Source: Phaeosaccion multiseriatum
Taxonomy: Eukaryota > Ochrophyta, other classes
Direction: 5' to 3'
Assembly (NCBI GenBank): GCA_965112735.1
Contig: OZ218960.1
Span: forward strand, 806,001 to 870,000
Length of the DNA stretch: 64,000 bases
The notes beneath the pieces are model-generated. The model did not search any database, was not told the DNA's origin, and worked only from the letters and a program-made list of their open reading frames with translations. This document shows, in pieces, positions 1-11,800 of the stretch. The position numbers and the translations under genes were made by a program. Position 1 is the first letter of the stretch. Every line of letters begins with the position of its first letter.

Positions 1-2520
1 TGACGTGTGGTCGCTGCTCTGGAGTGGTGAGAAGCACGAATGTGACTCTCTCACCCACCCACCCACCCATCCTTCACTTCCTCCATCCCTCACTCTCTTC
101 CTTGCCTCCCTCACTCCCCTCCCTCTCCTCCCCCCCTCCCTCCTTCTGCTCCTCTTCGATACACAAGGTGCAATCGAGCTCTGTCTGTGGTGTGCTGCTG
201 GCTGAGCGTGCTCATTCTATGGAGCGAAGTAGTAATTGGCGTTACAAGCTACAATCTGTCCCCCTTCGGACAGATCCTCAGAGGTGAGCAGGGTCTGGCT
301 ATGGCACTTAAGACCCCCACCCACCCACCCACCCACCCACCCCCACACCCACCCCCCCACCCACCCTCACTCACCCACCCACCCGCTCGCCCACTCGCCA
401 CCCACCCACCCACCCCGCCCGCCCCGCCCACCATTCCTGCCAATCAGTCCTGGGAAGTGCGACGCATCACACTGGGGAGAGCACCCCTGTCATACTGCAG
501 GTTGCGGCGATGGTTCCCTTTCTATACATGTCTGTGTGTTGTTATAGGGCACTCTTTAAGATCAAACTCTTTGGAGAGTTCTCGCTCAAGCCGCGGCACC
601 ACAGGTGAGTGAGTGAGTGAGTGAGTGAGTGAGTGAGTGAGTCAGACTTGTGCATAAACTTCTGTGATTGGTGACATCTGTGATGACCTTTGTTTTGTTT
701 GTGGTCACATCCTTTCCATCTGTGGGGTAAAATATCTGTCCCTCTTTTGTCTGTCAATGAATGAGTTCATCCGAGTCAAGTCGGTCAGTCTATACACATA
801 GTTTCTCTCCTCGCCTTTGCTTCGCTTCGAGCTCTCTCCTCACGTCTCTCTGTTTTCTTCGCCGCCCGTCTGCTTTTCTCTCTTTTCCTTCGCCCTCCCC
901 TTTCTCTCCTTTCCCCGTCTTCTCTCTCTCTCTCTCTCTCTCTCTCTTATGTGTGCGTGTGTGTGTGCGCGTGCTTGCGTGTATGCAGCTTGCCCGGCCC
1001 CCTGTTGTTCAACGCACAGTACCTCTGTCGGCTTCAATTCTCGCTGGGCTACAACTACCTGCAAGTGCTCGGAGCAAGCAGCGGACGAGTCGTGTCCTTC
1101 ACGGCCTTCCAAGATGTACGTGCTTGCGTGGGCTTGCGCGCGCTTAGTTGCCCTCCCTTCGTCCCTCCCTTCTTCCTTCTCTCCCTCCTTCCTTCTCTCC
1201 ACCCCTCCCTCCCTCCTCCCTCCTCCCTCCCCCCCTCCTTCCCTCGCACCCTCCATCCCTCCCTCCCTCCCTCCATTCCCCCTTACGTACGTCGCACGGC
1301 TTTGCGTTCCCCGTTGTCCCCCTCCCGCCGCTATTCTCTAAATCCCTCCCAACGCACGGGCACACACACACATCACCACAACCACACCACAACCACACCA
1401 CAACCACACCACAACCACACCACAACCACACCACACCACACCACACCACAACCACACCACACCACACCACAACCACACCACAACCACACCACAACCACAC
1501 CACAACCACACCACAACCACACCACAACCACACCACAACCACACCACAACCACACCACAACCACACCACAACCACACCACATTCACACCACAACCACACC
1601 ACAACCACACCACACACATCACCACAACCACACCACAACCACACCACAACCACACCACAACCACACCACAACCACACCACAACCACACCACAACCACACC
1701 ACAACCACACCACAACCACACCACAACCACACCACAACCACACCACAACCACGCCGCAACCACACCACAACCACACCACAACCACACCACAACCACACCA
1801 CAACCACACCACACCACACCACAACCACACCACAACCACACCACAACCACACCACAACCACACCACACACATCACCACAACCACACCACAACCACACCCC
1901 AGGTTATGAGTGACATGGAGGTGGTGCCGCTGCTGGGCACGAGTTTCAATGTGTACGCCCCTCTAATGATGGTGGTGCTGTGCATCTTCACCTTCGGCAA
2001 TGGCTACGCGCGCATGCTTCAATTCATCGGCCTTGAACATGAGGATCTCCTTCTCGCAGTTGGTGGAGAAGGCAAGGATCGTATTCAGGAGGGCAAGTCG
2101 CTCATTGATCGCAGTATGCGACAGCGGCTCAATCGAGAGAAGCGACTTCAGCAGCAGCAGCAGCTGGCGGGCGGACATGCAGCGGGTGGTGGAGGTGGTG
2201 GTAGTGGATCCATCGACCTTAGCTTCGGTGAGGGAGGTGTGGGCGGGGGAGGAAGGGGCATGAAGGGAATCAACGGACTATCCCCCCCCCCTCCACACGG
2301 CGGCACTGGTGGTGGTGGTAGAGGTGGGCTGCGTACCCACCATCTGAGTGGCGCTAGGGATGGTCGGGGTCATCAGCGGTCGGGTGGGGAGGCAGGAGGG
2401 GCGGGAAGCAGCGGCAGCGGGGGGGGAGGGACTCCCATGTATGTGCCTCCCTCGAACCTGCTAGCAGGGGGGGGGAGGAGATACGGACAGGTGCCAGACC
2501 AGGACGATGGCACAGTATGA
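1..2520 (+). CDS. LMBRD2: LMBRD2-like multi-pass membrane protein (C-terminal part)
   Basis: C-terminal part of an LMBR1-domain protein 2 homologue; the family consists of multi-spanning plasma/endomembrane proteins linked in animals to GPCR signalling. Exons I infer: about 1-26 (uncertain junction), 168-283, 448-604, 989-1115 and 1903-2520. Spliced in frame they give membrane segments containing LSVLILWSEVV, PFLYMSVCCYRALFKIKLF, HHSLPGPLLFNAQYLCR and, after the last intron, VMSDMEVVPLLGTSFNVYAP followed by LIDRSMRQRLNREKR. This order matches the end of human LMBRD2 (VWSE, CRLxPPLCLN, GSMKVLSF, EGKELIRKEKRKRQ) as I remember it. The tail after about 2150 is Gly/Ser/His-rich low complexity and not part of the conserved domain. 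The intron 1116-1902 is almost entirely a CCACAA-type satellite. The gene start lies left of the window. Confidence 0.8.
1366..1900 (+). repeat. CCACACCACAA-type satellite inside LMBRD2 intron
   Basis: About 530 bp of tandem units mixing CCACAA and CCACAC, ending directly at the 3' splice site (AG at 1901-1902). All six frames are open over parts of it, which produces long His/Thr-rich or Val/Trp/Cys-rich reading frames that are not genes. It supplies the C-rich stretch before the acceptor. Confidence 0.95.
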
Positions 2521-2523
2521 CTG

Positions 2524-2570
<47 letters not shown>

Positions 2571-3804
2571 TGGTGATACATAAGCTGCAGCAGAAACAGC
2601 AGCAGGAGCGGCAGGAAGAGGAAAGCATAAGATATATGCAATAGGAGCAATTAGATCCCTTGGGAGTCCATATGGGGATAAAACGAGGGAAGTGAAGAGT
2701 AGAGGGGTTTTGCCCTTCCCCCCTCCACTACATGTCATCTACAATTGACACACTATTACACCAAGGAAGGACGCTTCCCTTTTGGAAGCTGTGGTGAGGC
2801 GAAGGGGCTTTGTTGAGGTATGATTTGATGTCTTTTTTTCCCTTTTCTTTCCTCTCTTTGATTATTACTATTAAAAAATAATTGATCTATTGATTGAAGC
2901 TGTGTTGCGGTATAATTGAAGGAAGGAAGAATGTCAAAAAGATTTCCTTTAGTAAGCTGTGGTGAGGCGAGTGGAGTGATCGCCTCGCAGTCGTCATGTG
3001 AGTGTCTGAGTCAAGTAAGTCACAAAAGAAGTGTAGCCAAATGGCAAGGTCTCCCCCTGCGCCTGGTTGGATTTGTAGGTAAGTACTATTAGATTGATTT
3101 CAGTTTCAATCAAGTGACCGCGGAGGAGTTGCAGCTTGGTCGGGCGCGGGGGGTGGGCTGTGACTCTCAAAGTCGAGACGTGAGAAGGGACACAAAAAGA
3201 AGGAGACAGGGGAGGGGAGGGTGCAAGCAGCGGATGGAGGGGAGTATCTTTGTGACTACTGACTGAAGTGAAGTCAGTCAGTCAGTACCCCCCTTTCCCA
3301 CCCCCGCTCCTCCACCACCACCCCACCTCCTAACCCTTTGTTTTCGTCCATTCTTCTCAAGGCTCTGCAAGCAGAGAGAGCCATTTGCCAATTTCCCCCC
3401 ATATTGTAACAAAACAAAACGCCGTCATTAACACATTCAACCGCTCCACAAAGCCCTTAGTTCCATCACTGAACACCATCACAGGCTACACACGTAATAC
3501 TTACTAATACTCCCAACTACTCCACCGTCTACCCCGAACGCATTCGTCTCGATGCATCTGTTCTGCCACTGCCTGGCTTTCTCTTGGCCCCCTCTTGGCC
3601 CCCTCTTGCGACCCAAAAGTAAAGAGGAAGGCATCCTATGTCGTCGGCCTCCTCTTCGCAGCGGAGGCACGTCAGCTTTGGGAGGAAAACATTAGCCAGG
3701 GAAGCGTCACACCATCCCATGCACACAGCCCTCCTCCTCCTCACGCGCTCTTCCGTCTGACCATCCCGTCCACACATCTCTCCTCCTCCCCGCGTACTCT
3801 TTCT
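2521..3804. other. Convergent intergenic region / 3' UTRs
   Basis: Lies between the stop of the LMBRD2-like gene and the stop of msrA on the other strand. It holds a (CAG)n run at 2527-2570 that ends in a near-copy of the dispersed 15-mer (2567-2580, 14 of 15 bases), and two copies of a 17-bp segment AAGCTGTGGTGAGGCGA at 2786-2802 and 2954-2970. AT-rich stretches around 2870-2900 are plausible polyadenylation surroundings. If the msrA TGA is read as selenocysteine, a SECIS element should be in the msrA 3' UTR, i.e. on the minus strand between about 3804 and 3350. I see no coding region here. Confidence 0.6.
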
Positions 3805-4092
3805 CTAGTACCGTCTGTTCTTGCGATAGAAGTCCTGCGAGGTTGATGAAGGAGCAGTCCGAGGGGGGGCAAAAGAGAGCACACATTCAGCACCGGTTAG
3901 ATGGATCAGAATGTGATTATGGCGGCATACTCTCTTTCCCTTCCATTGCCATCCTTTCTGACGAACCTGGTGGTACTCCTCCGCTCTGAAGGCCTCCGTG
4001 ACCTCTGCCTGGTACGTCTTCACTGACTTGCCGCTCGCCTCCAGTTCCGCCACCTGCCAAGGCAAAGCAAGCAAGATAACACGCACACGGGT

Positions 4093-4135
<43 letters not shown>

Positions 4136-5811
4136 GATTATCCACAAGGAGGAATAAATGAGGGTGTAAGTTCTGAAACGGCGTAAGCAAGCAAGCATTC
4201 GGAACTCTCCACTGACGACACACACTAATCACACTGCCGGGGACAACGAACAACCCGTATCTCCCTCGTTCCTGCGCCGCGGGGTCGGTCCTCGGTTTGG
4301 GTCCCCCCTCCCTCCTTGGCATGGGTCCCCCCCCCCCCCTCCTCCTCTCCCCTCCCGCCCCGAATGAGTAGAAGGAGAGCCTTCCTGTAGGAGAATGTTC
4401 CTCACCTTCGCGTCGAGAACCTTCTTCTGGTCTTCGTCGTGCCACCAAACGCCCGTCATGTACTGCCTTCCTCTGTACGATGAGTCAGTCCCACAGTTGT
4501 GCTGTGCATGGATGGCAGTCCATGTGGGCAGGGGCAGGGACAGAGGCAGAGGCAGGGGGGCAGAAGCACGGGGAGATGTAGGGGGGCAATGTGCGTATTG
4601 TGGCGGGGTAAGGGAAGGCATCACGGACCCCACGATCATTATCAGAGGCAGCAGCTCCCCCCATACACGCAGCTAGAACTACACGTTTGCGCGCTATTCT
4701 TGTTTGCGTGTGTGACGTATGTATACACGCCTCCACGAACAGCGCGAAAACAGCAGGAGCGGAGGCCCTTCCTACCTCCCTCCCTCCCTTCCTCTCTCCC
4801 TCTCTCCCTCCCTCCCTCCCTCCCTCCCTCCCTTCCTCCCTCCCTCTGGCCGTGCACCAACCTCGGTGAAGAAGAAGTCCACCAGCTCTCTGTAGGAAGT
4901 CTCCTGGGGGTCGTAAAAGACTCGAACGCCCTCTGTCTGGTCACCCATACTGGCGGCGGCCGGCAGAGAAGGGAGAGAGAGAGAGAGAGAGAGAGCGTGT
5001 GAATGACAACGCAGGCAACAAAAAACGTGTGTATCTATGTATGTGCGTGTGTATCTATGTGTGCGTGAGTGAGTGTGCGGGAGTGAGTGGCACAGTGTGT
5101 GGGGCATGGAGGGAATTAATAGGGAACGACTTCTTTCTGTCTCACAATGACTCGTTCGCCATGGCCGAGGCTGCTTAAGGTGGGTCATTTCACTCACTCG
5201 TGGTAGGTTGGCCACTCCTTCTTTCCACCAACGTAGATGCAAGTCACGTCGAGAACGCCCCGACGCTTCCTAAAGGCAGCGTCTGGAACAGGGGCACCAG
5301 AACAGCAGTCAAAGAACGCGAGGAGTGAGGGGATAGTGGGCAGAAGGTTTGTCCTCTGCTTCCAAGAAGACGCACTACTCCACACGGTATATACCATGGC
5401 CCCCCTCTCCCCACAAACTCACCGGGACCCCAGAATCATCCTGGAGGAAGGCACGCAGGGGGGGGGGGGAGGACTGAGAACAGGGCAGGTGCGGAGGACT
5501 TGCGGACGAAGGAGAAAGGAGTAAAGGAGGGGAGGAAGCGAAGAAGAGCAAGCCTTCCGTCCCTTACCGAGGGCGAACGTGGCACTGGCTCTGTTCTCGG
5601 TGGGCGCCTCCAGTTCCAATAGAGGGCACTCCGCGGTGTCACTAAAGCTTGACATGGCGAGGGCGCCGGTCCAGCTCCTCGTACGTCCTGCTCCTTTTAT
5701 GCTGTTCCTCGTGCTCGTTCGAGCTCTTGGTAGTGGCAAAAGACTTCCCACAAACGCCTGGGTCCTCACTGGGCTACTTAATGTGCTTCTAAGCCTGTTC
5801 TGGGCCGCCAT
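3805..5811 (-). CDS. msrA: Peptide methionine sulfoxide reductase A, apparent selenoprotein
   Basis: Reduces methionine-S-sulfoxide in proteins. Exons (minus strand): 5811-5568, 5440-5423, 5282-5198, 5170-5146, 4936-4862, 4501-4406, 4053-3967, 3834-3805; 660 nt, 219 codons plus stop, phases consistent throughout. The spliced product reads ATFALG-U-FWGPDAAFRKRRG with the TGA at residue 83 exactly where MsrA has its catalytic Cys/Sec (GCFWG). It continues GVLDVTCIYVGGKKEWPTYH, GVRVFYDPQETSYRELV, YMTGVWWHDEDQKKVLDAK, TEAFRAEEYHQ and ends DFYRKNRRY, all in MsrA order. Met at 5811 begins an Arg/Ser-rich, acid-free stretch that looks like an organellar presequence; a second Met lies at about residue 59 (MSSFSD). 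Exon 2 is only 18 nt and exon 4 is 25 nt. Two donors are unusual (GTTGGT after exon 5, GTTCGT after exon 7). If TGA is not decoded as Sec the gene would be dead. MsrA selenoproteins are known in green and other algae. Confidence 0.88.
5436..5438 (-). other. In-frame TGA (predicted selenocysteine codon) of MsrA
   Basis: The TGA lies in the 18-nt exon 5423-5440, read as GGA TGA TTC TGG GGT CCC across its two junctions. The neighbours G..FWG are the invariant MsrA active-site context, and the frame continues through five further exons that still encode conserved MsrA sequence, which argues against a random stop. Confidence 0.85.
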
Positions 5812-5960
5812 ATTGGAGACCGCGCAATAATCTGGCCGATGACCCGAGGCCCCACCCACCATCGCGCGTTGGTTCTCCCATTTTTTATTTTTCACAAATG
5901 GAACGGTAGCACGTCCCATCCTGGTAGATATCCCGATATCCCTGTTACACACATGTTGAC

Positions 5961-8508
5961 TCATCCACCCTGCTTGATTCCCCGTCCTCTCTTCCCTCCC
6001 TCCCCCCCCCCCTCTTTCCTCTCCTCCTCCGCCACAAGTCTATCAAAAAGGCCCTCCATGTCGGCCCCCTCTCTGAACAAGTGGCATGTGCCATCCTCTT
6101 CGTACAGCACGCACGATACATCCTGAGCGCGAAGGCGGCGCCGGAGCTTCTTCCACCTCTGCAGGCCGCTGCTACTTCTACTACTACTACTACTACTACT
6201 GCTGCTGTTACTACTACTGCTACTACTTCTACTACTAGATACTGTCGAGCCGCTGGTCCGCTCCTCATCCTCCTTCTTCTCCTCCTGCGTCCTCTTCGCT
6301 TCGTCTCCTCCTTCTCCTCCTTCGTCGTCTTCTTCTCCATCGTCTCCCGCCACCTCTGCCGCCACACCCAGCGCCTCCAGAGCGTGGCGAAGAAGCTCAA
6401 GTCGCACTTGCTCCTTCCTTTCCTTCCTCTCCGTCTCCCTGTCCTTTGTTGCCCCCCCCCCTCCCAACCGCTCCTCACCTTCGCCGCTGCCAGAAGGGGC
6501 TTCGTCCTCTATACTCTCCCCAGCAGCAACACCAGCAGCACCAGGGGTAGCAGTTGGTGTTACAGCGGGAGGAGGAGGAGGACGAGCAACCCACGCAGAT
6601 GACGATGAAGAAGCAGAGGAAGAAGCTGCTTTTGGCAGAAGGTGTACAACCTCCTTGGCTAGGTGCTGGTTCACGGCTTCACTCTCTGCCCCCACCGCTA
6701 GGCAAGAGAAGCGCTCTACAGAGCCCGTGGGAAGTATGTGGAACAAGACCGGACCGTTGTGATCGTCCCACCCTGCAGTAAGTCAGTAAGTAGTTGATGT
6801 CAGGGAGGAGAGAAAAGAAGTATAGAAGCCGAGAAGAGAATTATTCGCTCAAAGGAAGGAAAAAAGTGACAGACAGACATGTCTCCTCACTCCTGAGCTC
6901 GAACTTGTTGGTCCTATGGCCGAGCATGTCAGGTCGTCACTCTCGCTCCCCTCTCCGCTAGCTTACCACTCCCACCTCCACTTTGCCCGGCCCTCTCCAC
7001 CGAGCGCACTCTCGCTGCGGCTGCTGGTGTATCACCAACAGTTCACTGCTCTTCCTCCTTTACCACCACCTCCCCTCCCCCCCCCCTTCCTCCTACCCAC
7101 GAACCTGCGAGAAGCATGTCCACCGCAAAGGGTCTCTTCCCCGCCGTGTGTGTGTTGCCGTGCGTCTTATCGGCGATCATTCGGGCCAGCATGTGGCAAG
7201 GAATGGCAGTCCCATACACGAAGCGGTGCTCACTGCACCACCCCTGAGACAAGTTGCAGAGGTGTCTGAAATCGCTCCACAAACTGCTTGTTGGCCGTCA
7301 TGGATCACGAAAGAAGAGGAGGAACACAGGCAAGACCAGCAGCGACAACGGCAGCACAACGGACAGGAAGCAACTCTTAACACCAACAACAAAAGAGGCA
7401 GATGCGTCATGCATGTATGCTTTCGCTCTCTCTCTCTCTCATTGTCTTGCCCCGGCCGTGGTGGCAAAAGCATGCACTGTGCAGGTCCAAAAGAAGCCTT
7501 CTGAAGAGAGCCCTCGCCCCTTCTATACGTGTACGACCTTCCCCGCGTCGACCCTTACCCCTTCACTTGAGTTACACTCAATCACTTAGCCTCTCATTCC
7601 TACCACCCGCTCCCCCGGAGTCAGTCACGTACCCAGCTCCGGCAATGCCGACGTGGTTATCAACCTTCCACACCATCTTGCCCGGTTTAGGAGCAGCGAG
7701 CGATTTGGGAGAGCGCGGCTGCCACACAGCCACCACAGCGCATCCACCACCACTCACCTGAGCAAGCGGGAGAAGAATGCGCACGGGTTGGGGGTCGGGT
7801 GTGAGGGTGTACTCAGGCCTCCCTCAAATGGTCGGGAGGGGAGACGTGGGGAGGGGAGGAAGTGGTATACACACATTCTTTCTCTCTATCTCTCTCACAC
7901 ACACATGTGACGCTGCATCGAAGAGCGACTCACCCCAACAACGGTGCTGCTACCCCTCTTTGTTGCTTCTATTGCGTACTCCACTTGGTACATACGGCCC
8001 TGGCGAGAGAGAGGCAGGCGTGTCGGCAGCGGGGCGGGGGGGAGGGGGAGACGAAGGTTCAATGGGAAGTGAGGTGAAGCAATGGGTGTATATGAAGAGG
8101 GGAGGGGGGGAGACCCTTACCAGCGATGGTCGATAGAGGTCATGCGCTATGCGGCATATGCACCAGGAGTGCGGAGCAGGAGAGGAGCTTCTTCTTCCGC
8201 CTCTCTCTCTCCCTTTGTTCTCTCTCTCTCTCTCTCCCTCTGCCCCTCATTCTTCACACAACCACCGTCTTGGTCTCTACTACCGGGAATTCTGTTCTGC
8301 TTTCCGCGCATGCCTTGCGTGCACCATCGCTAAGACACATTCCCCCCCTCTCCAACACCCTTCCTCTCACCTTTGGATCGTAGGTGGTTGTGGAGCCATC
8401 GTAATTGTGCTGATTGATGCCCCCACCAGCAGCGAGCGAACCAGGAAGCAGCAGCGGGAGAAGGAGGAGGATGAGAAACCGTGCTGGAGCTCCCAGGAGG
8501 GAAGGCAT
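5961..8508 (-). CDS. Proteasome alpha-type subunit (alpha-1 class) with N-terminal hydrophobic extension
   Basis: 20S proteasome alpha-ring subunit, closest by eye to PSMA1/PAF1. Exons (minus): 8508-8371, 7999-7934, 7757-7633, 7283-7105, 6772-5961; 1320 nt, 439 residues versus about 250-280 usual. Exon 2 gives the signature GRMYQVEYAIEATKRGSST; exon 3 KMVWKVDNHVGIAGA; exon 4 LCNLSQGWCSEHRFVYGTA, ARMIADKT and KRPFAVDMLLA; exon 5 GPVLFHILPTGSVERF and LAVGAESEAVNQHLAKEV. Two oddities. First, exon 1 begins MPSLLGAPARFLILLLLPLL, a good signal peptide, before NYDGSTTTYDPK. Second, the C-terminal helix region carries an insertion of about 150 residues of Glu/Asp- and Ser-rich low complexity between LRHALEALG and LQRWKKLRRRLRAQD. 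The donor of exon 4 is GTTCGT. An alternative first exon without signal peptide cannot be excluded. It lies 150 bp upstream of msrA on the same strand. Confidence 0.85.
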
Positions 8509-8889
8509 CGCGATGGAGGGACGATTAGGTCGCGAAAATCATTTACTATTAGGCAGGATGGCACCCGATGGCAGGATTTTCAAATCTCACTCACTCGCTG
8601 CTTGCATCCCGCCCCCCACCCGCATCAATCAAGCTGCACACACACATTGGGCTTGGTGATTGGAAAGCGGAGGTTGCTTCCTTGCCGCACGTGTCTCTTT
8701 GCTCTTTGAGCTGCTGTTGAGCTCTGGGGAGAACCAACGCATTGACCCGGTTGCACCCAAGACGGTAACGCGTGGGCAAGAGCAGCCCCCCCCAGCCGCC
8801 GCGGAGGTGGGAGATATGAGAAGAATGAGCGGCTGCTGATGGGGAGGACGAGCTCCTAGCAGGTAGGCAGAGGGAGGGAATATAGGGAG
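8509..8889. promoter_or_regulatory. Shared divergent promoter region (proteasome alpha / Cramped-like)
   Basis: 381 bp separates the two divergent start codons (8508 on minus, 8890 on plus), so both core promoters and 5' UTRs must lie here. I see no TATA box I would trust. Confidence 0.4.
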
Positions 8890-11800
8890 ATGATTGCCGC
8901 TGGTGCGCGCAAGAAAAGACCTCGCCAAGAGAGCGCCATGAGCCAGGACAGCAGCCGACTGGCACCCTTCGCACCACCAGCAGCAGCAGGAGCAGCGGCT
9001 TCGGATGGAGGAGGAGGAGGAGGAGGAGGCGACGTGATGACGAGGCTTCCCCGCAAGGTGGCACTGCAGCTGGTGCCCGCAAACGACTCCACCAGAGAGC
9101 AGCTGCGGCAGTCTGGCCTCAACCCGCGATTACAGCTCATGACGCCTCCGACCAAGACCTTAAAGTCCATCCGGGCACACCTTTCTACGAAATGGGGCAA
9201 AGTCAGGGTATTAGCGGCGGCTGCCGCGGCGGCAGGACCAGGCTCGGCAGGGGCGGCGGGAGCCAGGGCCGAGGGCGGAGACGGGAAGGGAGCAGCTGGG
9301 CAATGCATTGTCCTTCAGGGCGTGGCTACCACAGGAGCAGCCGCAGCAACAGTAGCAGCAGCAGCAGGAGGAGGAGGAGGAAGTGCGCGTAGCGGTGGTG
9401 TGGCGCAGTGGCGGGCGAGGGACGATTTCTATGCCCGGACCGGCGGCGGTGGTGGTACCCCCACTAGTGCCTCCCCCTCCGTCACCCCTCTGCAGCTAGT
9501 GGACATCATTCGAACACTACCTGCGGAGAACCGAGAGGAGGTGAGTGAGTGAGTGAGTGGGTAACGTAAATTCATTCAAAGCGATGTCAGATCATCTTGA
9601 CGCACACCACGATGATTGGTGGCAGCAAGAGTTGGGATGAAGTGTAATGAAAGGAATGATGTGATGCCCCGCCCATGACCCCCGACTCAAGCCTCTCTTG
9701 GGGTTTGTGGTTCTTTGGTGGGCGTGTCCGGCTCGATGGATGGAACGCCCGCCCGTCTCGCTGTTTGCTTTAGCCCACTCATCAAAGAACCGAACTGACC
9801 CGAACAATTCACTCGTGTGTGTATATGTGTGTGTGTGTGCATGTGCGTGTATGTGTGTGTGTGTGTGCGTGTGTGTATGTGTGCCCACAGGTTTGCACCA
9901 AGGGCGTGCTGCAGCTGAGGTACTTGTTTGAGGATGTTACAAGAGGGGGGGTGGAGACGAGCGCCCAGCAGCAGCAGGGGCGCGACGGATGGCAACGCAC
10001 GGCTGCTCTATCTGTTGGGTGGAATGGTGTCGGTGCTGGTGCTGGTACTGCTTCTCCCGCCACGGATGGAAGTGACCTTCGATTGTTCGGAAGAGGCGGA
10101 GGAGGAGGAGGAGGAGGAGGAGGAGGAGCCGCGGCAGGAGGCGGATATGTGAGTAGCAGCGTTGGTGGTGGTGGTAACGGAGGAGGAGGGCCGCCCATAG
10201 GAAGCCTTGGAGAGGACAGTAGAGGCAGTAACATGGTAGGGTTGGAGTTTGGGGAGAATACCTGCCAAGAACTCTTCGGGGCCCAAGAAACTGAGACCAC
10301 GCCATCAGCAACCGGCGCTGCTGTACCACCATCTGCTACTGCTGTTGCTCCAGCTCCAGCTCCTGCTCCAGCTCCTCCTGCTGCTGCTGCTGCTGCTGTT
10401 ACTACAGGAGGCAGTGCTGGGGTTAGGGGCGGGACCGGCTTTAGTCACCTCAAGAGAGACTTCCTTGCGAGCGGCGGCAGCGGCAGCCCCGCCATCGCTT
10501 CTCCTTCTTGTGGGGTGAGAGCTGTCGCGTCCCCTGTCCCGTCCGTACAGAGGGCCCGCCGTGTGCACTCTGCGCCTGCCCCAGGAGGAGGGGAGGCGGT
10601 GAAACGAGTGGCACCCTACCCCGCACCCGCGGCAGCAACAGCAGGAAAGGGGGGCAACATGCCTATGCCGCAGAGCGTGTTTGCGCCACTGGCAGCAGTA
10701 CCAGCCGTCGCAGTGCGTTACACTTACCCTCAAGTAGCACAAGTGCCAGCAGCAGGAGCAGCAGCAGCAGCGGCAGGAGTAGCAGCAGCAGCAGCACCAG
10801 CAGTGGCCGGAGGTGCCCAGCGATTTGTCGGCTCAGCTTCAGCTCCACGCCCCTCTGATTCCACGTCAACGGGTAGAGCAGCAGCAGCGGCCGCAGCAGC
10901 ATCGGCAACCGGAGCATCGGCGGCCGCCGCTGCCGCAGCAACAGCAGCCCAGAGGGCAGGAGCTGTCGCCGCGAGAGCAAAAGGTCGACCCGCTTCCAGT
11001 CCAAAGGGTAGAGCATCAGCTTCTGCGGCCGGAGCAGCAGCGGCTGCCGCTGCCGCAGCAACAGCAGCCCGGAGGGTGGAATCTTTCGCCGCGAGGGCGA
11101 ATGTTCCGTCTGCTTCCAGTTCAAAAGGCAGAACAGCATCAGCACGCCGGAGAGTTGGAACGGTCACCGCGAATGCAAAGGGCCCCTCTGCTTCCACGTC
11201 GGCGGGTAGAGCAGCGGCAGCAGCGGCTGCAGCAGCGTCAGCAGCTGTATCAGCAGCAGCAGCAGCAGCAGCCCGGAGAGTGGAGGCAGTCACAGCAAAA
11301 GCAAAGATCCCCTCTACTGTACCAGCAGCACCAGCACCACCAGCACCACCAGCAGCAGCAGTAGCAGTTGGTGATACAGCAGCAGAAGGACAAGGAGAGG
11401 GAGAGCCCCTCCTGACCGCCCTGCCCCCCCCAGACTTGTACCCGCCGCTCTCTCAAGGGTTGCTAGATCTTGGGGAGGACACTTGCATGCAGGTCTTTGG
11501 CTCAACAAAGGCCGAAATGGAGGTCATGTCGTCCGTCGGAGCGGCGGTGCTGCCTGTGCAGGTCGGTGCGGATGGGCGGGGAGGTGAGGGTGGGGATGGA
11601 GCAAGTTTGGCGGCCTCACTGGCAGCAGCAACACGGTCGGGGGAGGGAGCGACAGCAGCTGGAGCTGGAGCAGCGGAATGCAATCCATCCACAGCGCCAC
11701 CCAAGCTCCCCCTGTCTGCAACATCAGCAACTCAGTCCTCTTCCATATCACCTCCAGCTTCAGCAGCAGGAGGGCAGCAGCAGCAGCCGCCCCAGAAGCA

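Noticed and set aside
951-1913. Long open frames across the CCACAA satellite on both strands
   Set aside because: They arise because the repeat has no stops in most frames. The flanking exons of LMBRD2 splice around it.
3642-3674. Hairpin on the minus strand (GCCTCC / GGAGGC with a GAA-containing loop, TGAC and CGAC flanks) as the msrA SECIS
   Set aside because: The stem is only 6 bp and the distance from TGA to the loop AA is 15 nt with a lopsided internal loop, so it does not fit a SECIS convincingly. I leave the SECIS unassigned.
8105-8140. Possible proteasome exon reading RMTSIDHRW
   Set aside because: The true second exon at 7999-7934 gives GRMYQVEYA in phase with exon 1; this one is coincidental.
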